A DNA stretch of 58,161 bases from Acidobacteriota bacterium (GTDB taxonomy: Bacteria; Acidobacteriota; Terriglobia; Acidiferrales; UBA7541), in the NCBI GenBank assembly GCA_003224085.1, contig QHYK01000098.1, positions 1 to 58,161 on the forward strand, in the 5' to 3' direction. The translations under genes and the position numbers were made by a program. The number at the start of each line of letters is the position of its first letter. The first letter of the stretch is position 1. A model generated the notes under the pieces. That model was given only the letters and a program-made list of their open reading frames with translations. It ran no database searches and had not been told where the DNA came from. This document shows positions 1-9,273 of the stretch, in pieces.

Positions 1-257
1 TTTACGATGATCGTGAAAATAAGCTCGTGGGGATTGGCCCACGTTATAGGGGAGCGGCGGTAAATGCCCCAAGCATGGGAACTCAGCGTGGAGCTGCTAC
101 CTGTACGTCCGGCCCAGCCGAAATCAGGAGGTTTGGTGCAGAAAAGTTCGAAAATCGTCTGCTAGGGTCGACTACTTCTATCTCCCTCTGCGAATTCGAG
201 TTACGTGACATCAAGCTGCGACTACGCTTCCTTCATTTTGTAGCCTACGTAGCCCAA

Positions 258-1543
258 TTAGGACCGGCTTGGACGTGGGTAGGTCGAAATCGAGGCCGAT
301 TTTCTCAGCCCATTCCGCCGGCAGTGGACGTCTTCGAGAAGCTGCTTCCCATAGCGGGTGCTCATCTCGTCGTTCTCATGGCCCATCCAGTAATCGATGA
401 GGAGTTGCCGACCCTCGCTTTTTTGCAGCACCGCTTCACGGAAGTGGCAGGATGCATGGAAGCGCACGCCTGTTCTCCCCATTTTCTTGAGTACGGACTC
501 GAAGCCACCCCGGAAGAAGTTCTCCGGAGACAACATCGTGCCGTTCTCGGTCTGGATGAGGAATCCACTGTTTCGGCCACCAATGAAGTCGTCGAGCATC
601 TTCGCGATGGAAGAATGCAGGTCGATATCACGGCAAGCTGCGGAGTCTTGAGAACGTCGGTGACGCCGCTCCCATCCTTTTTTCTTTGCTGGCGAATGTA
701 GAGCGTCTTACGGTCGTTGGAGATGTGCTTCTCGATACGAAGCGCCAGCAGTTCCGAGATGCGGAGGCTGCTTCCCGCAAGAAGCGCGGCTCCCATCTGA
801 TACCGGCCCGCCGTATTCGCTACAAGCTGTGTCATCTCTTCACGCGTCAGCGTGGGACGGTGCTGCTTCTTCTTGTCCACCGTCGGCAAGCCAATGAACG
901 CAAGATTCCAGTTACGAGGATGTACCTGATTTCCATTGTCATCGACTGCCGACCTGACAACCTTCTTTTCGCCGAGCACTTCGTTCAGATACGCGATAGC
1001 CGTCGAGTAGAAGTCGATAGTGCGATCCCCGCTCGGCTCCCGAGTCTTTCCGTTCACTATCCGCCCTGCCTTCATCTCCGCAATCATCCATTGGGCCTGC
1101 TGCGCGAAAGTTGCCGTGGAACTGATGCGCTCCCGCAGTTTCGCGGCATCCAGCACGCCCGCATCGCTCATGGCGTTTTGGAGTTTGAGCATTGCGGATA
1201 TCCTGTCGCGGCAAAAGCCCAGGGCGACCCGCACTTCGCGCTGCCCCGGCTTGCCCGGCACGTCTACCCGATAGCGCCCGTAAGCTCGTCCGTCGGAATC
1301 CACTTGTCCGAGTGCTTCCGCTTCTTCTGGTAAACGTAACCGTGATGCCGTACTTCCTGCTGCCCTACTGATTCCACCAATCGACGCGACAATGATTTTC
1401 TCCTTGTCTTTGTCGGATTGGCGGCACTGCCTGTGCATGGCGCAAGTGTACGGTCGCAAACGGTAGAAGGCTCTCGGCGCCGGAAGGCCCCCAGCATAGT
1501 TCTTGACAATCGGGTTTTTCGATGTCATATGGGCGTAACACAA
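258..1543 (-). pseudogene. Tyrosine recombinase (phage-type integrase), degraded
   Basis: A site-specific integrase that can no longer be made intact. The upstream frame (about 1330 down to 632) carries the core-binding region and the box I arginine (LLAGSSLRISELLAL). At about 629-632 the frame is lost; one extra G in GCCGTGATATC would join it to the frame that ends at 258, which holds the C-terminal half with WMGH and the terminal tyrosine (STRYGKQL). Box II H-x-x-R reads HASC, so its arginine appears to be cysteine. Relatives I recall have about 40 more residues between EVLGEK and VVRSAVDDNG (near 965), which suggests an internal deletion. The N-terminus is also unclear: YVYQKKRKHSDKW, typical of such proteins, lies in another frame near 1330. 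No tRNA or att core was found beside it. Confidence 0.8.
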
Positions 1544-1649
1544 CTTGCTTTCTTACGCTCTCCTGGCCAGTCGATGCGGCCAAGATTCCCAAGCGACCGG
1601 ATTCTCAGTGAAGAAGCAAGGAGAGAGGATTTGGTGAGAGGGTGTAGCG

Positions 1650-4600
1650 ATGTTTGCCAAATTCAACGCAGTTGTAGCAGTTGTTTTACTTTTGTTGGTT
1701 TCTTCAGTCCCGGCGCGGGCGCAAGTTGCAGGTGCGACCCTGTCCGGCACGGTGACGGACCAGAACGGTTCGGGCGTCCCGAACGCGAGGGTCTCCATAA
1801 AAAACACGGCGACGGGAATCGATCGGGAAGTCACCACGGACAAAGCCGGCTTCTACAGCGCGCCGAACCTCACGCCAGGAAGCTATGACGTCACGATTTC
1901 GGCTCCAGGGTTTTCCACGCAAGTGCAGAAGGACATCACCTTGACTGTCGGAGCTCAGCAGGCATTGAACCCTGTGCTCAAGGTGGGCCAGGTCTCTCAA
2001 CGGATCGAAGTGAGCGGCGAAGCTGCTCAAGTCGAGCTCACCTCGTCCGCGGTCAGCGCCGAGGTCAATGAAACCACCGTTCGCGAGCTGCCCTTGAATG
2101 GACGCGATTGGAGTTCCCTGGCAGTTCTCGAGCCAGGGGTCTTAGGAATTCGGAGTCAGTTGGGGACAACGGGTACAGTCAACAGGGGCAATCGCGGTTT
2201 CGGAAACCAGCTGGCGACTGACGGCCACCGCCCCTCGGAAAACACTTACCGGGTCAATGGGATCAACATTAATGACTATTCCAACGGTTCACCCGGCAGC
2301 GTCGAAGGCAAACAATTGGGCGTGGACGCGATTCAAGAATTTACCGTCGTGACCACCAACTATTCCGCGGAATACGGGCGGACTTCCGGCGCGGTCATTA
2401 ACGCCGTGTTGAAGCAGGGCGCCAACGCTTTCCATGGCGACGTCTATTGGTTTCTCCGTGACGAGGGCCTGGACGCGAAAAACTTCTTCGATACCTCACC
2501 GACCATCGCGCCATTTCATCGCAACCAGTTCGGAGCATCCGCTGGCGGCCCTATTATAAAGAACAAGACTTTCTTTTTCGCCGATTACGAAGGCATCCGC
2601 CAGTCCAGAAGCCTCACCGCCAGAAGTACCGTCCCATCAGTGGCTGCGCGTAACGGGACGCTTTGCTCGCTATGCGCCACACCGATTCCGGTCAGCAGCC
2701 TCCCGGCCAGCATGAATGATACGCCGGCGAATGGCGGCAATGGCACAAACGCGAACGGCATCGACCTTGTCACCGCGAAATATCTCGCTCTGTGGCCGCA
2801 ACCAAACCCGGCTTTGGGCACCAATTCGACTGGGGACTTCGGGTTCGTCGTCACCAACCCCTTGCAGGTTTATACCGAGAACTACGTCACGACCAGGGTT
2901 GACCACAAAATCTCCGAGAAAGACAACCTCGACGGCTTCTATTTCTACGACAAGTCCCCGCAAGTTACCCCGGACAACTTTCTTTTGGCAACTTCGGAGA
3001 CCGTGAGCTCCCGGCAGATGGCTGGCTTGGAAGAAACTCACATTTTCAGCACCGCGCTGGTGAATACCTTCCGTGCGGGTTACAACCGTTCCGTTGGTCT
3101 AGTCGGCAAACCTGGAACCGCGCTGCAGCCGATTGCGGCGGATACCAGTTTGGGCGTGGGTTCGGGGCGAGTTGCGCCGCTCATCTCGATAGGTGGAGGC
3201 ATCTCAACGATGGGTGGCGGGCTGAACTCCTTGGCCCAGTATAACCACATCATGAATTCCTTCCAATATGATGACGACGCGTTCCTCACCCGTGGACTCC
3301 ACGCCATCAAGCTCGGAGGCTTCGTCGAGCGGTTGCAAGGTCATGAATTTACCATTCAGCGGCCTAACGGAACCTTTAGTTTCAACAATTTGCAAGACTT
3401 CCTTACCAACATACCCCACGCCCTCTCTTCCATCGGCAGCACGGCTGTCGGCAAACCCTATGGAGATCGGCTTACCTTCCTCGGGGGCTACGTGCAGGAC
3501 GATTGGAAATTCCGGCCGAACCTGACGCTGAACCTCGGCGTGCGCTACGAGATGGCCACATTGCCCACTGAAGTTCACGGCACTTTGTCGGTCATCCAAA
3601 ACGTATTTGGCGGACCCCGCGTTTCGGTCACTCACCCCTGGCAGTCGAATGCCACGCTCAAGAACTTCGCGCCGCGGGTCGGTTTCGCCTGGGATCCCCG
3701 CCGCGACGGCAAGACTTCCGTCCGCGGCGGCTTCGGAATCTTCGATATCCTGCCAGGTACCTGGATCGGATTTAACCAGGAAACCGGATCCTACCCATAC
3801 GCCCTGACGCTCAGCTTCCCCGGCACGCCACCGGCCTACTCGTTCGCAACTCCTGCAGCCAATTCGATTGGCGCCAACCAGGGCAACCCAACCGCCGCAA
3901 CCATCGCCAACGCGCAGGGATGGGCTCCCGAGCAACACCCCAAGCGCAACTACGCCATGAACTGGAACTTCAACGTCCAGCGCCACCTCACCTCCTCCCT
4001 GACTGCTACGGTCGCCTACGTGGGAATGCACACCGTGCATTCGCCTTTTACCACCGATCAAAGCAATTTTGCCCCTCCGATTTCCGGAACGGACTACTGG
4101 CCGGTGACAAAAGGGACAGTGATCGACCCCAACGTCGGCGCTCTCAGGCCCACCTTCTGGATGGTGAGTTCGCGTTACAAAGGCTTACAGGCGCAAATCT
4201 CGAATAGGATGAGCCACGGTTTCCAGGCTTCCGCCAGCTATACCTACGGCAAATGCTACGACGACACCTCAAGCGGTCTCATCGGCGACCCGTTCCAAAA
4301 CTCGTTCACAACCACGCTCTTCCTTCTGCCCGATAGCAGGCGCGGCCCGTGTGACTTCAACATTACCAACAATTTCGTCGCAAACTTCATCTACAACATC
4401 CCCGGCCCGAAAACAGGGTTGATGTCCTACCTCGCGGGCGGGTGGCAGACTGGCGCAATCGCCACGGTCAGCACGGGCATACCCACTACGCCGTTTATCG
4501 GGGGAGACCCGCTCGGCCTGATCAACGCGGATGCGGTGGTTTATCCAGACTACATTGCCGGCTGCAATCCCGTTAACCCCAATTGGAAGAGCACCATGGT

Positions 4601-5030
4601 CTACATCAACTCGTCCTGCTACACGCCTCCGGTCGCCCCGGCGGCCATCGCTTCGGACCCGACAAAGTGCACTCCCTACGCGAATACAACCGTGGCAAAT
4701 ACCTGCGCGCAGATGTTCGGCAATGCCCTGCGAAATTCGATCGCCGGGCCGTCTTCGTTCAACCTCGACTTCTCCCTCTTCAAGAACTTCGCCGTTCACC
4801 GGATTTCGGAAAGCTTCAACGTTCAATTCAGGGCGGAATTTTTCAATGTCCTGAATCACCCGAACTTCCTGCTTCCGAACTTCAATGAAGGGAACAATCA
4901 GGTCATTGACGGAGGAGCCGTAGCGAGCGCTGGTGGAGCGCCGAGTGGGGCGCCGGTTAACGCCAGGATCGACAGCACCGGAACCTACGACCCACGCCAG
5001 ATTCAGTTTGGCTTGAAGGTAATCTTCTAA
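1650..5030 (+). CDS. TonB-dependent receptor, Oar-like, with carboxypeptidase regulatory-like domain
   Basis: Outer-membrane receptor of 1126 residues. A signal peptide (about residues 1-24, ending ARAQ) precedes an Ig-like carboxypeptidase regulatory domain (about 28-110; SGTVTDQNGSGVPNARV). A plug region follows (RELPLNGRDW near residue 148, then the FGNQLATDGHRPSENTYRVN stretch), then a long beta-barrel with alternating aromatic strands and a C-terminal strand ending in phenylalanine (QIQFGLKVIF). This architecture is heavily expanded in Acidobacteriota. The substrate cannot be told from sequence; the family takes up large or scarce nutrients such as oligosaccharides or peptides. A GA-rich stretch before the ATG (GAGAGG, then GTGAGAGGG) may serve as ribosome site. 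The next plus-strand genes are a secreted propeller and a secreted amidohydrolase, so a scavenging function is plausible. Confidence 0.9.
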   Translation: MFAKFNAVVAVVLLLLVSSVPARAQVAGATLSGTVTDQNGSGVPNARVSIKNTATGIDREVTTDKAGFYSAPNLTPGSYDVTISAPGFSTQVQKDITLTVGAQQALNPVLKVGQVSQRIEVSGEAAQVELTSSAVSAEVNETTVRELPLNGRDWSSLAVLEPGVLGIRSQLGTTGTVNRGNRGFGNQLATDGHRPSENTYRVNGININDYSNGSPGSVEGKQLGVDAIQEFTVVTTNYSAEYGRTSGAVINAVLKQGANAFHGDVYWFLRDEGLDAKNFFDTSPTIAPFHRNQFGASAGGPIIKNKTFFFADYEGIRQSRSLTARSTVPSVAARNGTLCSLCATPIPVSSLPASMNDTPANGGNGTNANGIDLVTAKYLALWPQPNPALGTNSTGDFGFVVTNPLQVYTENYVTTRVDHKISEKDNLDGFYFYDKSPQVTPDNFLLATSETVSSRQMAGLEETHIFSTALVNTFRAGYNRSVGLVGKPGTALQPIAADTSLGVGSGRVAPLISIGGGISTMGGGLNSLAQYNHIMNSFQYDDDAFLTRGLHAIKLGGFVERLQGHEFTIQRPNGTFSFNNLQDFLTNIPHALSSIGSTAVGKPYGDRLTFLGGYVQDDWKFRPNLTLNLGVRYEMATLPTEVHGTLSVIQNVFGGPRVSVTHPWQSNATLKNFAPRVGFAWDPRRDGKTSVRGGFGIFDILPGTWIGFNQETGSYPYALTLSFPGTPPAYSFATPAANSIGANQGNPTAATIANAQGWAPEQHPKRNYAMNWNFNVQRHLTSSLTATVAYVGMHTVHSPFTTDQSNFAPPISGTDYWPVTKGTVIDPNVGALRPTFWMVSSRYKGLQAQISNRMSHGFQASASYTYGKCYDDTSSGLIGDPFQNSFTTTLFLLPDSRRGPCDFNITNNFVANFIYNIPGPKTGLMSYLAGGWQTGAIATVSTGIPTTPFIGGDPLGLINADAVVYPDYIAGCNPVNPNWKSTMVYINSSCYTPPVAPAAIASDPTKCTPYANTTVANTCAQMFGNALRNSIAGPSSFNLDFSLFKNFAVHRISESFNVQFRAEFFNVLNHPNFLLPNFNEGNNQVIDGGAVASAGGAPSGAPVNARIDSTGTYDPRQIQFGLKVIF

Positions 5031-5045
5031 TTCAACGAGCATACC

Positions 5046-5089
5046 TGCAACCCAGGGCGTGATGCATCTCGCAAACGGCTTGGGTTGCA
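5046..5089 (+). terminator. Perfect 9-bp inverted repeat after the receptor gene
   Basis: TGCAACCCA (5046-5054) and TGGGTTGCA (5081-5089) pair perfectly around a 26-base loop, 15 bases after the receptor stop codon. No T-run follows, so it may be an RNA-stabilising or weak termination hairpin rather than a classical intrinsic terminator. Confidence 0.35.
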
Positions 5090-5280
5090 AGAATCTTCCT
5101 CCCGTGGTTCGATGACGGGATCAGACGCCCAGGTTACTTCTGAATTCGGCTAGCAAATTGGGAGTTGTACAGTTCGCATCGGACTAGAAGGTTGCCGCGA
5201 CCCCGCGGGCGCGCACAACTTGCGACAAGCCCCTTTCGCACCATTCGATGCCACGAAACACAATTTACGGAGTGGGTTAG

Positions 5281-6336
5281 ATGAACTTTTCACGATTCGC
5301 ACGTCATGCCTTTGGTCTGCCTTTTCTATTGAGCGGGGTCTGCGCCCTAGCGCTATCGCCAGCGGCGGGCTACCACCTGCTGAAGAAAATTCCTTTCGGT
5401 GCGGCACCGGGCGGTTCTGAATACTTCGATTACATTAACTTCGATAGTGCTGCGCGACGCGTGTACCTCTCCCACGGCACGGAGTTCCTTGTGGTCGAAG
5501 CTGATGCAGGCACGACGGTGGGCACAATCTCTGGTTTGAAGCGGTGCCACGGAGTTGCACTGGTACCCGAGCTTAACCGCGGGTTCATAAGCGACGAAGG
5601 CGCGGGCCAGATCGTCATGATTGATCTGAAAACGCTCAAAACCATCGGCCAGATAAATGGCCAAGAGGACGCCGATTCTATTACTTACGATCCGGCATCA
5701 AAGCATGTATTTGTCTTCAACGGCTCGCCCAAATCCGCAACTGTGATTGATCCCGAGAAGGGCGCCGTGATCGCGACCTTGCCCCTGGGCGGCGCGCCGG
5801 AGCAAGCTGTCGCCGACGGCAAGGGCATGATTTATGACAATCTGATAGACACGAACGAGGTAATCGCGATCGATTCCCGTGATCTCAAGATCAAATCGCG
5901 GTGGCCGGTGGCTCCAGCCGGGCGGCCCGTGTCCATAGCTATGGACACAGTGCACCGGCGGCTGTTCATTGGGGGACGCAATCCCAAGATGCTCGTGGTC
6001 ATGGATGCCGACAGCGGAAGAATCATGGGCGAGCCGTTCCCCATCGGCGACCGTGTTGACACTAACGTATACGATCCCGAAACGGCGTTGATCGCCGCCT
6101 CGACTCGCGAGGGCACGCTCCACATCATTCACGAAGACTCGCCGGACAAGTACAGCGTCGTAGAGACAGTGAAAACTGAGTTTGGCGCCAAGACCATGGG
6201 GCTCGATCGAAAGACACATAACCTATACCTCTCCACATCGGATTTTGGTCCGGCACCGGCCCCTACCACACAACAGCCCAATCCGCAGCCCGTCGCGACC
6301 CCGGGAACTTTTCGCCTACTGATTTATGGGCGCTGA
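5281..6336 (+). CDS. Secreted YncE/YVTN-type beta-propeller protein
   Basis: 351 residues: an N-terminal signal peptide (hydrophobic residues about 9-28, ending LSPAAG) and then repeated blades with the pattern of the YncE/surface-layer YVTN family (FDSAARRVYLSHG, YDPASKHVFVFNG, MDTVHRRLFIGGR, LDRKTHNLYLSTSDF). Such proteins fold as seven-bladed propellers in the periplasm or on the surface and act as binding or scaffold domains; no catalytic residues are evident. The C-terminus ends in a proline-rich stretch (APAPTTQQPNPQP). The ATG follows GGAG. It lies between the TonB receptor and an amidohydrolase on the same strand, which suggests but does not prove a shared role. Confidence 0.8.
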   Translation: MNFSRFARHAFGLPFLLSGVCALALSPAAGYHLLKKIPFGAAPGGSEYFDYINFDSAARRVYLSHGTEFLVVEADAGTTVGTISGLKRCHGVALVPELNRGFISDEGAGQIVMIDLKTLKTIGQINGQEDADSITYDPASKHVFVFNGSPKSATVIDPEKGAVIATLPLGGAPEQAVADGKGMIYDNLIDTNEVIAIDSRDLKIKSRWPVAPAGRPVSIAMDTVHRRLFIGGRNPKMLVVMDADSGRIMGEPFPIGDRVDTNVYDPETALIAASTREGTLHIIHEDSPDKYSVVETVKTEFGAKTMGLDRKTHNLYLSTSDFGPAPAPTTQQPNPQPVATPGTFRLLIYGR

Positions 6337-6432
6337 TGCAGCCGCCAAATCTGGTGGGGACAAGGGCTTCGCGTGGTGTTTTCCATTCGCGGCGTAATCT
6401 CCTCAGGAATAAAAACTGAGTGCAGGCCGAAA

Positions 6433-6460
6433 TTGAAGGCGATAGTCTTAACGCTAAATT
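6433..6460 (+). promoter_or_regulatory. Possible sigma-70-like promoter for the amidohydrolase gene
   Basis: TTGAAG (6433-6438) and TAAATT (6455-6460) are separated by 16 bases and lie 22 bases before the ATG. A strong ribosome site, GGAGG, sits 5 bases before the start. Each box matches consensus at 4 of 6 positions. Inferred from sequence only. Confidence 0.35.
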
Positions 6461-6481
6461 GTAATTTTTAACGGAGGCGAT

Positions 6482-7816
6482 ATGATCCGATCGAAACGCG
6501 TGTTGAACACAGTCCTCTTGATTCTTGCGGGGTCGGCCGTGCTGTCGGCGCAAGCTCCGCAGGTCGTAGCCGTGCGTGCCGGGCGCATGTTCGACCCCAA
6601 GTCCGGCGCAAATCTGACGAATCAAGTGGTGCTCATCAGCGGCGAGCGGATTACGGACGTAGGCCCGGCGGACAGCGTTAAGGTCCCTGGTGGCGCCAGG
6701 GTTATCGACCTTGGCCAGGCGACCGTGCTCCCCGGATTGATTGACGGCCACGTTCACCTCACAGACGCGGCCGGAGGGCTGCAACACCAGATGATGGTGG
6801 CGCTGTACAGCGCCACCCAGAGTTTGAAGGCCGGCTTCACCACTCAAGTAGTTATGGGGACGCATGGTGGGGGTTATGCCGACGTGGAGTTGAAGAAGGC
6901 CATCGAGAGCGGCCTGGTCCAGGGTCCGCGTCTGCTCACGGCTGGCCCAGTGCTCGAGATCACGGCCCCCGCAAACGGCCCCTTCCCGTTGGAATTCAAG
7001 CCGTTTGAACCTTCGTTGATCGCAAATGGAGTGGAGGGGATGCGCGCAGCGGTGCGCGAACTGGCTCACAACGGTGTCGACCACATCAAGATAACCACCA
7101 CTGGCCGGTTCTACTTCAAGCCCAACGGGGAAATGGTGAACACGGCGCTCCCCACTCGGGAAGAACTCAAAGCCGCCGTGGATGAGGCGCACAAACTGGG
7201 TCTATGGGTCGCCACACATTCTTACGGAGGTGACGGTCTAAAATGGGCCATCGAAGCGGGGGTCGACGATGTCCAGCACGCAGTCGCTGCCGACGATGCG
7301 GACATTAAGATGTTCCTCAACAAGGACCTGCCGCTGACCGCGACTACTCTGGACATGCGCCAAGACGAGCCGGGGGACCTGAAGCGCTTTGCTCCTTACA
7401 GCCGTTTTCGCCTGATGGAGCAGACGTGGAAGAAAATGCTTGCCGCCGGTGTGAGACTCGGTTTTGGAAGCGGCTCCGCCCCGCCCCCAGGAAGGGTGTA
7501 TAACACGGAGTGCAACTGTTCGCATGGCGTGCAAGCCGAGATGTTTCCCCTATACATTAAATGGGGGGCGACTCCTGTGTACACCCTGCGTATGGCAACG
7601 ACGGTCGATGCCCAGATTATTCACATGCAGGACAGCCTGGGCACCATCGAAAAGGGCAAGTTCGCCGACATCATCGCAGTCTCGGGAGATCCGCTCCAAG
7701 ACATCACGGAAATGCAACGAATAAAATTTGTGATGAAGGGCGGCGTGGTTGTGCGAAACGATCTGGCACCAGGTGCGATGATGTCCTCGGCGATTGTGAC
7801 TTTGCAAGAAAGATGA
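6482..7816 (+). CDS. Secreted amidohydrolase family protein
   Basis: 444 residues with a signal peptide (about 1-21, ending LSAQA) and the metal-dependent amidohydrolase fold (imidazolonepropionase/prolidase-like branch). The first metal motif is DGHVH (about residue 90). A probable bridging lysine lies in DHIKITTTGR, and further histidines in VATHSYGG and DVQHA. The C-terminus shows the usual small beta domain (GTIEKGKFADIIAVSGDPL). At the position where the family normally has an FGTD-type motif, this protein reads GFGSGSAPP, so the usual aspartate is not obvious; related sequences with FGSG exist as I recall them, so this may be a subfamily trait. Role inferred: hydrolysis of amide or peptide substrates in the periplasm. 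Confidence 0.8.
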   Translation: MIRSKRVLNTVLLILAGSAVLSAQAPQVVAVRAGRMFDPKSGANLTNQVVLISGERITDVGPADSVKVPGGARVIDLGQATVLPGLIDGHVHLTDAAGGLQHQMMVALYSATQSLKAGFTTQVVMGTHGGGYADVELKKAIESGLVQGPRLLTAGPVLEITAPANGPFPLEFKPFEPSLIANGVEGMRAAVRELAHNGVDHIKITTTGRFYFKPNGEMVNTALPTREELKAAVDEAHKLGLWVATHSYGGDGLKWAIEAGVDDVQHAVAADDADIKMFLNKDLPLTATTLDMRQDEPGDLKRFAPYSRFRLMEQTWKKMLAAGVRLGFGSGSAPPPGRVYNTECNCSHGVQAEMFPLYIKWGATPVYTLRMATTVDAQIIHMQDSLGTIEKGKFADIIAVSGDPLQDITEMQRIKFVMKGGVVVRNDLAPGAMMSSAIVTLQER

Positions 7817-8076
7817 TAACGGGTGACAATTAATTGGAAAAAGAGCAGTGCGAATGCAGGAGCGCACACTGCATGGTGCATGGTGTCCCTCCTCTTGATC
7901 TGGCCGCTTCCGTGCTAGCATGACGGATTCGGAAATTAAACTCAGCGGAGGAAATGGGGTTGGCTTTTAGCCGGCCGCGAGGCTCGGTCTTGATTCCCAA
8001 GTAGGAGAACTTTGCCCCTAGAGCTAGGAGTCCTCGTAGACCGCTGCGGCTAAGAGTTGATTCTGTCAAAATCGTC

Positions 8077-9273
8077 ATGATTCATACGGGTCGTCACTTT
8101 CTTCAAATCCCCGGTCCCACGAACGTTCCGGATCGAGTTCTGCGGGCCATGGACCGTCCGGTGATCGACCATCGGGGTCCCGAATTCGCGAAATTGGGCA
8201 AGGAAGTGCTGGAAGGCATGCGCGCGATCTTCCGAACAAGCGGTCCTGTGATCATCTATCCTTCTTCGGGTACCGGAGCCTGCGAAGCGTCCTTAGTGAA
8301 TACACTTTCCCCCGGTGACCGGGTGCTGGTCTTCGAGACTGGACACTTTTCGGGCATCTGGCGGCAGGCTGCGGAAAGGGTCGGCTTGAACGTCGAATAC
8401 GTGCCCGGCAATTGGCGGCGGGGCGCTTCCCCCGCGGACCTGGAAGCCCGGCTGGGTTCGGACCCGCAGCGTACCTTCAAAGCTGTGGTAGTGGTTCACA
8501 ACGAAACCTCAACGGGTGCAACCAGCCGGATCGCCGAGCTTCGGCACATCATGAATCGCCTCCGACATCCGGCGTTGCTAATCGTGGACGCCATCTCTTC
8601 GCTGGCTTGCATTGACTATCGCCACGACGAATGGGAGGTGGACGTCACCGTCTGCGGTTCGCAGAAGGGTTTGATGGTTCCGCCGGGCCTGGGCTTCAAC
8701 GCCGTTTCTGAAAAGGCTCTTTCCGCCAACAAAACTGCCAAATTGCCGAGGTCCTACTGGGACTGGCAGGAAATACTGAAGCACAATCAGGCGGGGTTTT
8801 TCCCCTATACGCCGGCGACCAACCACCTCTACGGTTTGCGGGAAGCCTTGCTCATGCTGCACGAAGAGGGCCTGCCCAACGTTTTCCGTCGGCACGACCG
8901 CCACGGGGAGGCCACACGCGCTGCCGTGCGCGCCTGGGGACTGGCAATTGTTTGCGAAGAGCCTCTAGAGTACTCGAGTTCGATGACCGCGGTCTTCACG
9001 CCCGAGGGCCACAATGCGGATCGGCTACGAGAGATCGTCTTGGAGAATTTTGATATGTCGCTCGGAGCCGGCCTTGGCAAACTCGCAGGCAAGGCATTTC
9101 GCATCGGACACCTGGGCAGCTTCAACGACCTCATGCTCGCCGGAACCCTGAGTGGAGTCGAAATGGGTCTCCGGTTCGCGGGCGTGCCGCACCGCGACGG
9201 TGGTGTCATGGCCGCTCTCGATCACCTCGTCCCGGCTAGTACGAAGTCCGAGCCCGCCCCGGTTGGCAGATGA
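8077..9273 (+). CDS. Class V aminotransferase, serine/alanine-glyoxylate type
   Basis: PLP enzyme of 398 residues expected to transfer an amino group from serine or alanine to glyoxylate, giving glycine. The N-terminus has PGPTNVP, typical of the glyoxylate branch; DAISSLACID contains the PLP-binding aspartate; the Schiff-base lysine is in CGSQKG (about K196). Its length matches the family, which argues against a distant cysteine-desulfurase relative. The ATG has no clear ribosome site. The stop codon overlaps the start of the MFS transporter (ATGA), so the two are translationally coupled. A CoA-ester lyase operon that could generate glyoxylate lies just downstream on the other strand. The amino donor cannot be fixed from sequence. 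Confidence 0.85.
   Translation: MIHTGRHFLQIPGPTNVPDRVLRAMDRPVIDHRGPEFAKLGKEVLEGMRAIFRTSGPVIIYPSSGTGACEASLVNTLSPGDRVLVFETGHFSGIWRQAAERVGLNVEYVPGNWRRGASPADLEARLGSDPQRTFKAVVVVHNETSTGATSRIAELRHIMNRLRHPALLIVDAISSLACIDYRHDEWEVDVTVCGSQKGLMVPPGLGFNAVSEKALSANKTAKLPRSYWDWQEILKHNQAGFFPYTPATNHLYGLREALLMLHEEGLPNVFRRHDRHGEATRAAVRAWGLAIVCEEPLEYSSSMTAVFTPEGHNADRLREIVLENFDMSLGAGLGKLAGKAFRIGHLGSFNDLMLAGTLSGVEMGLRFAGVPHRDGGVMAALDHLVPASTKSEPAPVGR

Noticed and set aside
3204-4061. Long minus-strand open frame inside the TonB receptor gene
   Set aside because: It is antisense to well-supported coding sequence, with no family motif or start signal.
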